The translations under genes were made by a program, and so were the position numbers. From the NCBI GenBank assembly GCA_028554795.2, contig JAPYKE020000037.1, positions 2,142,501 to 2,206,500 on the forward strand: a DNA stretch of 64,000 nucleotides, read 5' to 3'. The notes below the pieces were generated by a model. That model did not search any database. It was not told where the DNA came from and was given only the letters and a program-made list of their open reading frames with translations. Positions 10,673-18,729 of this stretch are shown here, one piece after another (the stretch's first letter is position 1; each line of letters starts with the position of its first letter). This DNA is from Sinohyriopsis cumingii (Eukaryota; Mollusca; Bivalvia; Unionida; Unionidae).

Positions 10673-11371
10673 TTAATAAGTGACCCACTCTTCGCTGATG
10701 CTACTTGGAATGATGCGAAAGGGTGGTTTGGTGCGAATTTACGTGTCCGATGGGCTACGGGAGTAGAAGTCGAAGGTAGTGGTGGAGGTGGCAATGGAAT
10801 GGCTTTGGTCTTCTTTTCTTTTTTCACTTCTGGTTTCCCTGCTTTCTTTTTCACTTCTGTCGAAGGAGGAGTGGATATCATCTTTTTAACCCAAGCTTTC
10901 ATTTCTTCTCTTTGGGATGTGGGGGAAGGGGTCAACAAGGATGCTGCAATCTTACTAGAAAGGGGAGCTGCTGACGGTGTTTGAAAAACTTCGCATCTCT
11001 TCTTCCTCAGGCCTTCGTGGGATAGCGTCTCTGGTGACCCCTGGGGATGGTAGTAGTGGTGGTGGTGGTGGTGGTAGTGTGGGGGATGGACTTTTCATCA
11101 AGGTCTTAAAATCTTTCAGAGTGGGAAGAGCTGTTTCGTCGAAAGCTTTTTGGTGAAAGAGTTGCAGTCGTTGCAAGAGTTGACCGTACCTTTGCGATTT
11201 TTCTGTTTCGGACAAATCTTGGCGATCCATCAAGGACTGCAATTCATCTTGAAACTGGAACATCTCGCTCAAATTGGGATTGGGAGGTAAATGCGGGGTC
11301 CGTTGTTCTTGCCAACGATGGTATTCCATCCATCGTTTGTAAGGCACTAAAGCTAGTTTTCGTCCGTCCAT
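10673..11371 (-). pseudogene. LVP-motif protein upstream of integrase
   Basis: The protein starts MDGRKLALVPYKRWMEYHRW at ATG 11371. It continues with a predicted helical segment (MFQFQDELQSLMDRQDLSE.. then EKSQRYGQLLQRLQLF) and then long Pro-rich and Lys-rich linkers. A frameshift near 10975 moves the reading into the frame that runs on towards the integrase. A second frame change near 10720 would give an end at 10673, just before the integrase ATG. Proteins starting with a basic residue, LVP and an aromatic/basic stretch are common next to capsid and integrase genes in adintovirus-like elements, from general knowledge; their role is unknown. A weak TATA-like GATAAAAAGG lies near 11424. Confidence 0.55.
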
Positions 11372-11419
11372 TGAATGTCAAGGGTTACGTCTGAGATCTT
11401 GGGACTTAAGAGGTCCTTT

Positions 11420-11821
11420 TTATCTTGCTCCCACGAGTCTTCGCAACATGGTTACCAAGGAGTTTTCAGCAAAGGGCCTAACAAGAGGGGTACAATTCCT
11501 CCACGTTGGACTAACATCTTCTTCTTTTGACGAATGGGAATTTTCTTTTGAACCATTTGGCGAGGAACGTGACGATGTTTGCCTAAGCATTGTTTCTGGT
11601 GCTTGGACAAAGGGATCGTGCCTTTCAAAACGTTCAAACAACATTCGCACAAGGTATCAATGACCTCTTTGGGGGCTGATTGAATAAGTTTTTTTCGTAC
11701 GGGGTTAAGCAGCTTTGGACAGGATAGATAACATATCCCCATGTTTGACTAAACGAGGAGGCAGTCCTTTCCATTTCTTTCCTTGTGGTTTAGAAGAGGG
11801 ATGTTTTCTGGAGGGTGACAT
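11420..11821 (-). pseudogene. Basic core-like protein B (NVLKG family)
   Basis: A start at ATG 11821 (MSPSRKHPSSKP, then KGLPPRLVKHGD) leads through a frameshift near 11705 into the conserved region: KEVIDTLCECCLNVLKG, LSKHQKQCL, a run of KK pairs, and QRGGIVPLLLGPLL. Another frameshift near 11470 precedes the end (NSLVTMLRRLVGAR). The family pattern 'CEC..NVLKGN.PL... QK..L' followed by a Gly-Gly hydrophobic tail is frequent in Polinton/adintovirus-type elements of marine invertebrates, from general knowledge. It is probably a virion-associated DNA-binding or membrane-interacting protein. It resembles protein A at 12.6-13.0 kb. Confidence 0.6.
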
Positions 11822-11906
11822 CTTCGCTTGTGAGTTCCGTGACATTCACCAAAAATACACCAACGGTGACGTCTAAGCACATGCGCTTTTTTCTGTTTTT
11901 TTGGAA

Positions 11907-12113
11907 CTATCGCTTTGTCATAAAGGTAACAATGTGTTTTCCAAAATTGCCAAGGAATCCTCCCCTTTGGTGACTCCTCTTTTTCTTTGAACGATTGTGT
12001 CTTTTCTTAGGGTAAAGTCGATGCTTGGCTAAACGCTTTGTCGGATGACGAGCCTGTCTTTGTCTCTTTCTTTTTTGACAATAGTGACGGTGTGCACTTC
12101 TTTGAGGTGACAT
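11907..12113 (-). CDS. Very basic core-like protein
   Basis: A 68-residue frame from ATG 12113, rich in Arg, Lys and His (KRKRQRQARHPTKRLAKHR). It ends with a glycine pair and hydrophobic stretch (QRGGFLGNFG). A clear TATA box (TATAAAA, 12162-12156) lies 43 bp upstream, which supports this start over an upstream GTG. The composition fits a genome-condensing protein like adenovirus pX or VII, but no homology can be shown by eye. The Gly-Gly motif could be a processing site; the exact adenain consensus is not met. Confidence 0.55.
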   Translation of the reverse strand: MSPQRSAHRHYCQKRKRQRQARHPTKRLAKHRLYPKKRHNRSKKKRSHQRGGFLGNFGKHIVTFMTKR

Positions 12114-12157
12114 CTTTTGGGAGTTCACTGATACCCCTACTGTTATCGCAGCCTTTT

Positions 12158-12505
12158 TTATACTGGAACGCGTCGCCACTGATTGTCTTTGCGTCGTATC
12201 AACTTGAGGACAGGCATGACACGTCGTGCAGGGGTACGTAACGGACTAAAAGGAACCAGTTTTTGCTTGGACAAATCCAGTAAACTCTGTAAAATGCCCG
12301 ATCTCTCTTGGACTTTGATTTTGGGAGAAGGTACTTTGTGAGCAGCGGCCACTGCCGCTAAAGAGGAGGGTCCTGCCACTGGAGAAGTTCTTGGTGTCAT
12401 CAACGGAGAAGTTCTTGGTGCTGTCAACGTCTCCAGGTACTTCTCAGTTCTTGGTGTCATCAACGGAGAAGTGAATGAACCTGATGCTACCGGAGACGCG
12501 GTCAC
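12158..12505 (-). CDS. Ser/Pro/Thr-rich protein with internal repeats
   Basis: A 115-residue frame with repeated SPLMTPRT and a PRTSPVAGPSS segment, coming from an ~18-bp DNA repeat (CACTGGAGAAGTTCTTGG and variants) that also recurs near 12630. The C-terminal part (GILQSLLDLSKQKLVPF, then TPARRVMPVLKLIRRK) is less repetitive and basic. The start is uncertain because the reading passes between frames upstream, and it may be the continuation of the gene at 12.6-13.0 kb. Function unknown. Confidence 0.4.
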   Translation of the reverse strand: MTASPVASGSFTSPLMTPRTEKYLETLTAPRTSPLMTPRTSPVAGPSSLAAVAAAHKVPSPKIKVQERSGILQSLLDLSKQKLVPFSPLRTPARRVMPVLKLIRRKDNQWRRVPV

Positions 12506-12570
12506 CGTTCCTTGCAGGTCGTGGTTTGCGAGTGTAAGGTTGTGTCCTGGTCAAAGTGCCTCTTTTGCGA

Positions 12571-13008
12571 CTAGTTTTCTGTGGGTTTTTCTTTTACCGG
12601 GGTGGTGACCGGAAAGGGGAGGGTCCCGCCACTGGAGAAGTTCTTGGAGACACGGGTCTTCTTGGTGACCTGGTCTTGACACCGTAGCTCTTTTTCTTCT
12701 TGGGGCTTCGTTTGCATTTTTTCTTGGGGAGAACTTAAAGAGAGAGCGAATGATGACACCTCCTAGAGTACCGCTCCCTTCGGGTTTCAAAATGATATGT
12801 TTTTTGGTTTGAGTGTCGATGCGGGGATCGGCCAGTTGCGTCAAAGCGACTTTGTTTCGATCAAAAAGCGTTTGGTTTGATGAGGACTCTGAAGGATGCC
12901 TTGCAGTAATTGACGTGCTCTCACCGTGAACCATCGTAAGACTTCTTTGAGACTGGTTTCTAAGACACGAGCCCGTATTTGTGGATTTTTTTTCGCAACT
13001 GATGCCAT
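12571..13008 (-). pseudogene. Basic core-like protein A, frameshifted
   Basis: From ATG 13008 the product starts MASVAKKNPQIRARVLETSL and continues as an amphipathic helix-like stretch. A frameshift near 12875 leads into RNKVALTQLADPRIDTQTKK and GSGTLGGVIIRSL; a further frame change near 12760 leads into a Lys/Gln-rich and Pro-rich tail ending at 12571. The spacing of KEV, Leu-Gly, Ser-x-His-Gln, KK and the final Gly-rich hydrophobic block lines up with protein B at 11.4-11.8 kb. The two are probably old paralogs of the same virion-protein family. Boundaries are approximate. Confidence 0.45.
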
Positions 13009-13114
13009 ACAAGGCACGAATCAATTTGACGCGAAGATGTGACTGAATGGACGTGATGTTGAGACTGTGTGAGACAGACGAAAAGTGTCTAAGGTTTTGA
13101 TAGATTTTTTGGGG

Positions 13115-13843
13115 TTAAGTCGAGGACGAAGACGTGTACAGGACAGGCCCTCCGCCTTGGCGCCAGTGGTGAAACAATTGGGTACGAAATCGCAAATCAT
13201 CAGGGGTATTGAGTTTCAAACCGACGAGTAAATAGGCGTGTGGAGCTTGAGTGGCATCGTCGTACGCCTGAGTGAGCCAAGGTGTTCCTAACTGTTTGGC
13301 TAAGACTTGCACTTGCGATTTATCTCGAGGTCTTTTAAACAAGACCACGTAATGAGCATTGAGACTGATGGTGCGATGGGCTTTACTTTGTTGAAACAAA
13401 TTTTGAGTGATGTAAATGACAATGGTATTACGATGATGCCCTTTGCGTGTAAACCAAAGTTTAATTTCTTCTTCGTCTTCTCCTAACATGTCGTCGAAAA
13501 TGACCAAATGGGTTTCACCTGAGTCAGACACGATTCCATCGTCTTCTTTACGAATGCCTTCCACAAACACGATGGAATCGCCATGACTTTCTCGCAAGAG
13601 GCTGTACGCCGATTGCCACTCTTTGTAACACCACACGATGAGTTGAGGTGGACGATCGATCAAATGATGTTTATGTTCGACCAAATGTTTGACAAATTTG
13701 GTTTTGCCCGAACCGCTAGGTCCAGAAATGAGCATGTTAAAGGGATGGCGAAGATACAAAGCCTCCCAGCTGAGACGATCTAAGTGTTCATCGATGACTT
13801 TGACAGTAGAGGAAGAGGGAGCAGAGGCAGCAGAGGTAGCCAT
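13115..13843 (-). CDS. FtsK/HerA-type genome-packaging ATPase, intact
   Basis: An uninterrupted 242-residue frame from ATG 13843. Walker A is GPSGSGKT (residues 41-48), Walker B is THLVIFDDM (near 110-118), and a sensor-like ITQNLF follows near 145, then VVLFKRPRDKSQ. This order and length match the A32-like packaging ATPases of Polintons, adintoviruses and related viruses, which pump DNA into preformed capsids. A TATA box (TATAAAA, 13897-13891) lies about 48 bp before the ATG. Unlike polymerase and integrase, no stop or frameshift is seen. Given its short length, that alone does not prove selection. Confidence 0.85.
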   Translation of the reverse strand: MATSAASAPSSSTVKVIDEHLDRLSWEALYLRHPFNMLISGPSGSGKTKFVKHLVEHKHHLIDRPPQLIVWCYKEWQSAYSLLRESHGDSIVFVEGIRKEDDGIVSDSGETHLVIFDDMLGEDEEEIKLWFTRKGHHRNTIVIYITQNLFQQSKAHRTISLNAHYVVLFKRPRDKSQVQVLAKQLGTPWLTQAYDDATQAPHAYLLVGLKLNTPDDLRFRTQLFHHWRQGGGPVLYTSSSST

Positions 13844-13890
13844 AGTGTTAGGATTGTCACTTGTGACACGAAATCAGACAAGACATGAGT

Positions 13891-13897
13891 TTTTATA
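13891..13897 (-). promoter_or_regulatory. TATA box of the packaging ATPase gene
   Basis: TATAAAA on the minus strand, 48 bp from the ATG at 13843, in the gap after the preceding gene. The spacing matches other starts in this element. Confidence 0.55.
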
Positions 13898-13951
13898 CTT
13901 TTTTCAGGACAAATTTATTGAATGTTTTAAACATGAACACGAAAGACGAAA

Positions 13952-14233
13952 TTACATAAAAGCCAAAGGCTTCTTAAGTACAACGATAAAAGGCTTATGA
14001 AAACGATCAACGTGGAATAGAAACAAGTAAAGTACAACATGTTTTGGGTAATGTTCTGGCCAGTTCAACAGTGGTAAGGTCACACAAGTGTCCTCCCGAA
14101 AGGGTCTTTCAGGAATGTCCACGACAGTTCTGTCCTGAGTGACGATTTCTTCTTCTGGTACTGTCACCAACACAGGTTGAAAAGTTACTTTTTTCTTTGA
14201 ACGTTGAAAGGAAGGATCACAACTTTCGAGCAT
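13952..14233 (-). CDS. Small unknown protein overlapping the upstream gene
   Basis: A 93-residue frame from ATG 14233, which lies inside the last codons of the previous gene in another frame. Features are a basic start (FQRSKKKVTF), an acidic middle (VPEEEIVTQD) and an aromatic, hydrophobic C-terminus (HVVLYLFLFHVDRF). No family is recognised. The frame also stays open upstream to 14314, but without an ATG. Confidence 0.4.
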   Translation of the reverse strand: MLESCDPSFQRSKKKVTFQPVLVTVPEEEIVTQDRTVVDIPERPFREDTCVTLPLLNWPEHYPKHVVLYLFLFHVDRFHKPFIVVLKKPLAFM

Positions 14234-14685
14234 ACTGGGCCACTTCTTGGGTCCAAGCCTCAAAACCCCCTTTTTTCCAGGCACGTATATCTGTCCAATG
14301 GGTGTGTAAGTCACAAGCTACATACACACATCGTCATACACGTCTTCGGTAGCTAAAAGTTGACGAATCTTTTTTTCCCGTAGAGGTCGAGCAGTATCCA
14401 GATGTAAACGCAAAGCTTTGAGCAAAAGGAGTCTTTCGTGACCATTTAAATGCACCACTTTCATGTTGAATTGGGTGTTAGGTACTGTTCGTAAACAGTC
14501 CACAAGGAATCGGCTGGTAAACGAAATCCTAGAAAACAAGTCACTAAGACACACACCACTTCTCGACCCAAATTGAATAGATACAGTTTGTGTAATAATT
14601 GATGGTAATAATCCACGGTTTGAATATGGTCATTGAGTTCCTTCCACGGAATCTTTTCAATCACATGTGATAAAATCCTTGGCAT
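14217..14685 (-). pseudogene. Unknown ~155-residue protein, two frameshifts
   Basis: Starting at ATG 14685 (MPRILSHVIEKIPWKELND), the frame runs through YYHQLLHKLYLFNLG. It is broken near 14515 and resumes in another frame (MKVVHLNGHERLLLLKALRL, then ATEDVYDDVC). A second shift in a short GT run near 14325 leads to a Trp-rich end (DLHTHWTDIRAWKKGGF) with a stop at 14217. The coherent codon use on both sides of each break is the evidence for one former gene. It lies between accessory paralog 3 and the ATPase. Function not recognised. Confidence 0.45.
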
Positions 14686-15148
14686 GACAGCCTGTTTTTA
14701 TATTCTCTTTTTTTCGGATGCAATAAAGGTACTTTCTAGCTAGAGATCTTCGTTCTCCAGTTGGAAATGTAAATGTTGCATACTGTAACCTACACTTCAG
14801 AGTTCGTTTAGAAGTTTCCTCTTTCTCTAAGCAGATTCCAAGTAAAATATGTTGGTAATCCTTTAACTTGTCTTCCTCAATGCGTTGCACTAGGTGAATC
14901 TCGAAGTAACCAAAATTATGAACATGTCGATCATTGGTGACCTCAAAGTGTTGAACAAGGTCTGACTAATGAAACAATTTCTGACGAATCAGTTCTCTTA
15001 TAGCATTCAGGTACCAGTGGTTAAACATCTGGTGACGTAACGGATGTAATTGTTCTTTAAGTTTGACTTGTATTTTGACCAGTTCTCGGTAAATGTATTC
15101 TCTCAACTCCACAGGCAAACCACGAATGTTCTCTTGTAAAGTATCCAT
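14657..15148 (-). pseudogene. Accessory paralog 3 (MDTLQEN family), one nonsense codon
   Basis: This is the third tandem copy of a family that starts MDTLQENIRGLPVELRE and continues IQVK.KEQLHPLRHQ and FNHWYLNAI. A TAG at 14968-14966 replaces the Trp that the first copy has in its FHWTD motif; reading continues in frame for ~100 more residues (KLKDYQHILLGICLEKEETS, then a basic C-terminus) to 14657. Its start lies inside the 3' end of paralog 2. The 'LPVELRE.IYREL' stretch is faintly like an F-box start, which is not enough to assign a role. Likely a virus-specific accessory gene. Confidence 0.6.
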
Positions 15149-15464
15149 GAATAGATCATACTAAATCCAAACTTTTCAGAGGTAATAAGTGAATTTTCTG
15201 TACAAATCAGATTGTACTCCAGTAGCTGAACCAACTGTTGTGGTGTCTCTAGTTCACACACTACACATCGCAGAGAATTTTCCTCTAGAGACAAAATTCG
15301 ATCAGGTAAAAGATTATGGTAATCCACTAACTCTTCCTCATGTACTCGTTGTAGAACAGCTAACATGTAAGCAGTAGGATGAGTAGACACCAAAGTCTTA
15401 CTGTCCTTGTTCAGTTCAACAATATCTTTCCATTGAAACATTTTCAACTCAATCAGTCCTCTTA
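15103..15464 (-). pseudogene. Accessory paralog 2, 3' part downstream of the LINE insertion
   Basis: The region aligns with the later part of paralogs 1 and 3: the block starting FQWKDI corresponds to FHWTDI, and EEELVDYHNLL corresponds to DEELKTYQHLL. It then has a Cys-containing tail and a stop at 15103, 46 bp inside paralog 3. It was separated from its own N-terminal part (17371-17518) by the LINE at 15465-17370. Confidence 0.6.
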
Positions 15465-17313
15465 AGCTTGACACCGCAATTTCAATTGACTTGTCGTCAC
15501 CATACAGCTGGGATAAAGAATTTGAGCGGCAACCATTAGCAGCATTTGAACCTGTCTCTATGGATTTCGTACGTACAATCGTGTCATGTGAACTTGATCC
15601 AATTCCCACATCACTGCTGCTTGAGTGCTTAGATCCAGTATTGCCTTCACTAACTGATGTTATTAATACCTCTCTATCATCTGGGGAATTCCCATCATTT
15701 TTCAAAGCTGCTATTGTAAAGACTCTGCTGACGAAAACAACACTAGACCATAAAGATTTAAAGAACTACCGCCCAGTTTCTAATCTCCCATTCATTTCAA
15801 AAATCTTAGAAAAGGTTGTTCTATCCCAGCTTGTATCTCATCTAAATTGAAACAGTCTTTTTAGCAATGTACAATCTGCATATCGCCCTTGCCACAGTAC
15901 TGAAACTACTCTTCTAAAAGTAGTTAATGACATTCTCTCTGCATTGGATAGCGGAAAGATTACAGTCCTCACCCTCCTTGATTTGTCTGCAGCATTTGAC
16001 ACAATAGACTATGATATATTACTTCACCGTCTCCAGCATGTATTTGGCATTCATAATACAGCCTTACTATGGTTCAAGTCTTACTTGGTCAACAGGACAC
16101 AGATTGTATCTGCAAATGGAATACACTCCAACCCAGTTGATCTATGTTGTGGTGTTCCACAGGGGTCTGTTCTTGGACCTGTTCTCTTCGTTCTGTACAC
16201 TCAGTGGCTCTCAAGTGTCATAGATAATCATCCAGTGTTTCATCAACTATACGCTGATGACACGCAAATATACAAAACTAGCCACCCAACTGAAGTTGAA
16301 GCTACCATCCAAGGTGTAGAGAGGTGCATTTCTCATGTGAAATCAAGGATGACTTGTAACAAGCTGCAGATGAATGATGATAAAACTGAGACCATTCTGA
16401 TCACAAAGAAAATACTTTCTCATTCGCATCCTTTACCTAAAATAATAAATATCAGCAACGCCAACATTAAATTGGCACAATGAGTACGAAACCTAGGTGT
16501 TACTCTGGACAGTACTCTCACATTGCACCAATATGTCATGAACATATGCAAGGCTGCATATCTTGAGCTGAGACGCATCAGCTCAATTCGCAAATATCTT
16601 TCAGTTGATGCCACTAAAACACTTGTGTGTTTATTAGTACTTTCAAGACTGGACTATTGTAACTCAATTCTGTCTGGTTCATCTCAATATCTACTGCAGA
16701 AACTTCAAAAAGTTCAAAACACAGCTGCTCGGATCATACTTAGAGTACCACGATCAGAGCACACCTCCCCGCTGCTCTGTACCCTACACTGGCTATCCAT
16801 TCGATCCAGAATCAAACACAAAATTTGTTCTCTGTGCTACATTTCACTGTCAGATTCTAGTCCAACATACCTATCTGACCTCACTCTTGTGTACACACCA
16901 GCAAGATACTTACGCTCCACTTCTGGCAATCGTATACTCATTATTCCAAGTATGAAAACAAAGTTGTATGGACAGTGTTCTTTAGCATACCAGGGCCAAG
17001 CAACGTGGAATGAATTGCCCACTTAACTTAGACACAAAGACACAGTGATCACATTCAAGAGGGCTCTCAAAACTCACTTATTTCGACAGCAAGAACAAAC
17101 TTACAGACCTAATCATGTTTCTTACCTGAAATATTCTCAGATTATTTTTTTAAATATTTTTGTTTGTTTTTATATATAATGTTTTTCTAATTTCATGTTG
17201 TTTGTTTTTGTAAAAATATTATTATGTTTCTTATCTTATAGGTGTTGTCTATAGTTATAAAGCGCTTAGAGCTTCTAAAGATTAGGCGCTATACAAAGTC
17301 CTCATTATTATTA

Positions 17314-17370
<57 letters not shown>
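15465..17370 (+). mobile_element. 5'-truncated LINE (CR1/L2-like) inserted in paralog 2
   Basis: Plus-strand reverse transcriptase motifs occur in order: NYRPVSNLPFISKILEK, AYRPCHSTETTLLK, LLDLSAAFDTIDY, GVPQGSVLGPVLF and YADDTQIY. The C-terminal 'LDYCNSIL' and 'LHWLSI' blocks follow. All are in one frame, interrupted only by TGA 15848-15850, TGA 16481-16483 and TAA 17024-17026. The 3' end has an 'AAAGCGCTTAGAG...GGCGCTATACAAAG' tail and a (TTA)n tract, typical of CR1/L2-type elements. The endonuclease domain is absent, so the copy is 5'-truncated. Junctions are sharp: viral sequence stops at 15464 and resumes at 17371. Confidence 0.85.
17302..17370. repeat. (TTA)n tail of the LINE
   Basis: About 22 TTA units form the 3' tail of the inserted LINE and directly abut viral coding sequence. 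Confidence 0.9.
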
Positions 17371-17372
<2 letters not shown>

Positions 17373-17518
17373 GCATTCAGGTACCAGTGGTTCAAAGACT
17401 GGTGACGTAATGGATGCAATTGTTCTTTACGTTTCACTTGTATTTTGACCAGTTCTCGGCAAATGCGTTCTCTCAACTCCACAGGCCAACCGCGAATGTT
17501 CTCTTGTAAAGTATCCAT
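17371..17518 (-). pseudogene. Accessory paralog 2, N-terminal part
   Basis: From ATG 17518 the frame reads MDTLQENIRGWPVELRERIC and on to HWYLNAI, then runs into the LINE tail at 17370. Identity to copies 1 and 3 is very high in this block. The continuation lies at 15464-15103. Confidence 0.65.
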
Positions 17519-17635
17519 GAATAGGTCATACTAAATCCTGTTTTGTCTGCCACAAGAAATGTACCGTTTGCACAGACATGGTTTTACTTCAGTGTCGAAT
17601 TTAAATGGTTTCGTCACTAATTTACACATTGCAAT

Positions 17636-17986
17636 TCATTCAGATGTTTCCTCTTTCACTAATTTGACATTGTGTAAAAGATGCTGGTAAGTCTTTAACT
17701 CTTCGTCTGGAATTCGATGCAGTGAGTTTACAATGTAGTACATATAATTATCAATAGCAAACCAATCCTTTTTAAAACCATGGGGTCGTTCATGAATATC
17801 TGTCCAATGAAACACTTTCAACTGAATCAGTCCTTGTATAGCATTCAGGTACCAGTGGTTAAAACACCGGTGACGTAACGGATGCAATTGTTCTTTACGT
17901 TTCACTTGTATTTTGACCAGTTCTCAGTAAATGCGTTCTTTCAACTCCACAGGCAAAGCACGAACGTTCTCTTGTAAAGTATCCAT
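17636..17986 (-). pseudogene. Accessory paralog 1, one nonsense codon
   Basis: ATG 17986 follows directly on the stop of the BIR gene (TAAATG). The product starts MDTLQENVRALPVEL, has a TGA at codon 21 (17926-17924), then IQVKRKEQLHPLRHR, FNHWYLNAI, LKVFHWTDIHE and DEELKTYQHLLHN, and ends at 17636. It is the most complete guide to the family: about 116 residues, mostly helical by composition, no signal peptide. Placement next to an IAP-like gene suggests a host-interaction role, which is inference only. Confidence 0.6.
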
Positions 17987-18697
17987 TTAAATATATTGTC
18001 CTACTAAAGGTAAATAGTGACAACTGGGAGACCATCGAGCATGTTCCAGGTAAGCTGAATCTTGCGGTTCCCAGTGGTGAAGTGACACACCGCAACTGAA
18101 GCACTTGACTTTATCCCCTTCGCCCAAGTAGAAAGATCCGGCTCTGGCTAATTCTTCGGTGGTTGGTCCTCCCAGATCCTTAGGCCATTTTCCTTTGAAC
18201 GATAGAAAACGATTTTCAAAGTTGCTGTATTCCGACAAACGCACAGGAAACGAATATTCGTCTTTCACAGGATCTCGATGAGGGTAGGGTGACATGAACA
18301 GGAGTTTGCTCAGGGCTTGTTGACATCCGTAGGGTGGTAGAGGTGAAGGTTGACATCCACATTTAAAATGAAACCAAGAGGACGAGTGGCATCGCTTTCG
18401 CATCCATCAGGTTTGACACGCACAGCGTCACTTTCAAACAAAGTTCCCATGATGCTTTACGGCATCACTAAGGTCACAACGTACAGCATCGTTCCCATCG
18501 CAAGACTCACAATCGCACTCGTCTGCTAACTCCGTTACTCAATTACAATGGTTACCGCATGGACACTTGCAGTTTCCTTCCGGACATTTTCCATCGCAAA
18601 GCATGGGTCTTATCCATCCAATATTAGTCACACTAAGGGAAGATAAAACATTTTTACAATCCCCAAACTGGAATGTTGTCTCTTTCAAATGATTCAT
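17987..18697 (-). pseudogene. BIR-domain (IAP-like) gene with Cys-rich leader
   Basis: The C-terminal part holds one BIR domain with the full zinc set: CFSC, then 16 residues, His, 6 residues, Cys (18103-18017), preceded by the AG.FYLGEGD-type core and an FENRFLSFKGKWP start. BIR proteins bind and block caspases or IAP antagonists; here one may have served to delay host cell death. Upstream, from ATG 18697, a different stretch with CDGKCPEGNCKCPCGNHC and further cysteines is broken by several TGA codons; it may be a separate domain or gene. No RING finger follows. A TATA box (18760-18754) lies inside the 3' end of the polymerase gene. Confidence 0.75.
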
Positions 18698-18729
18698 CTT
18701 GTTCGCTTGGTCTTGGTAGTCACAATGAA

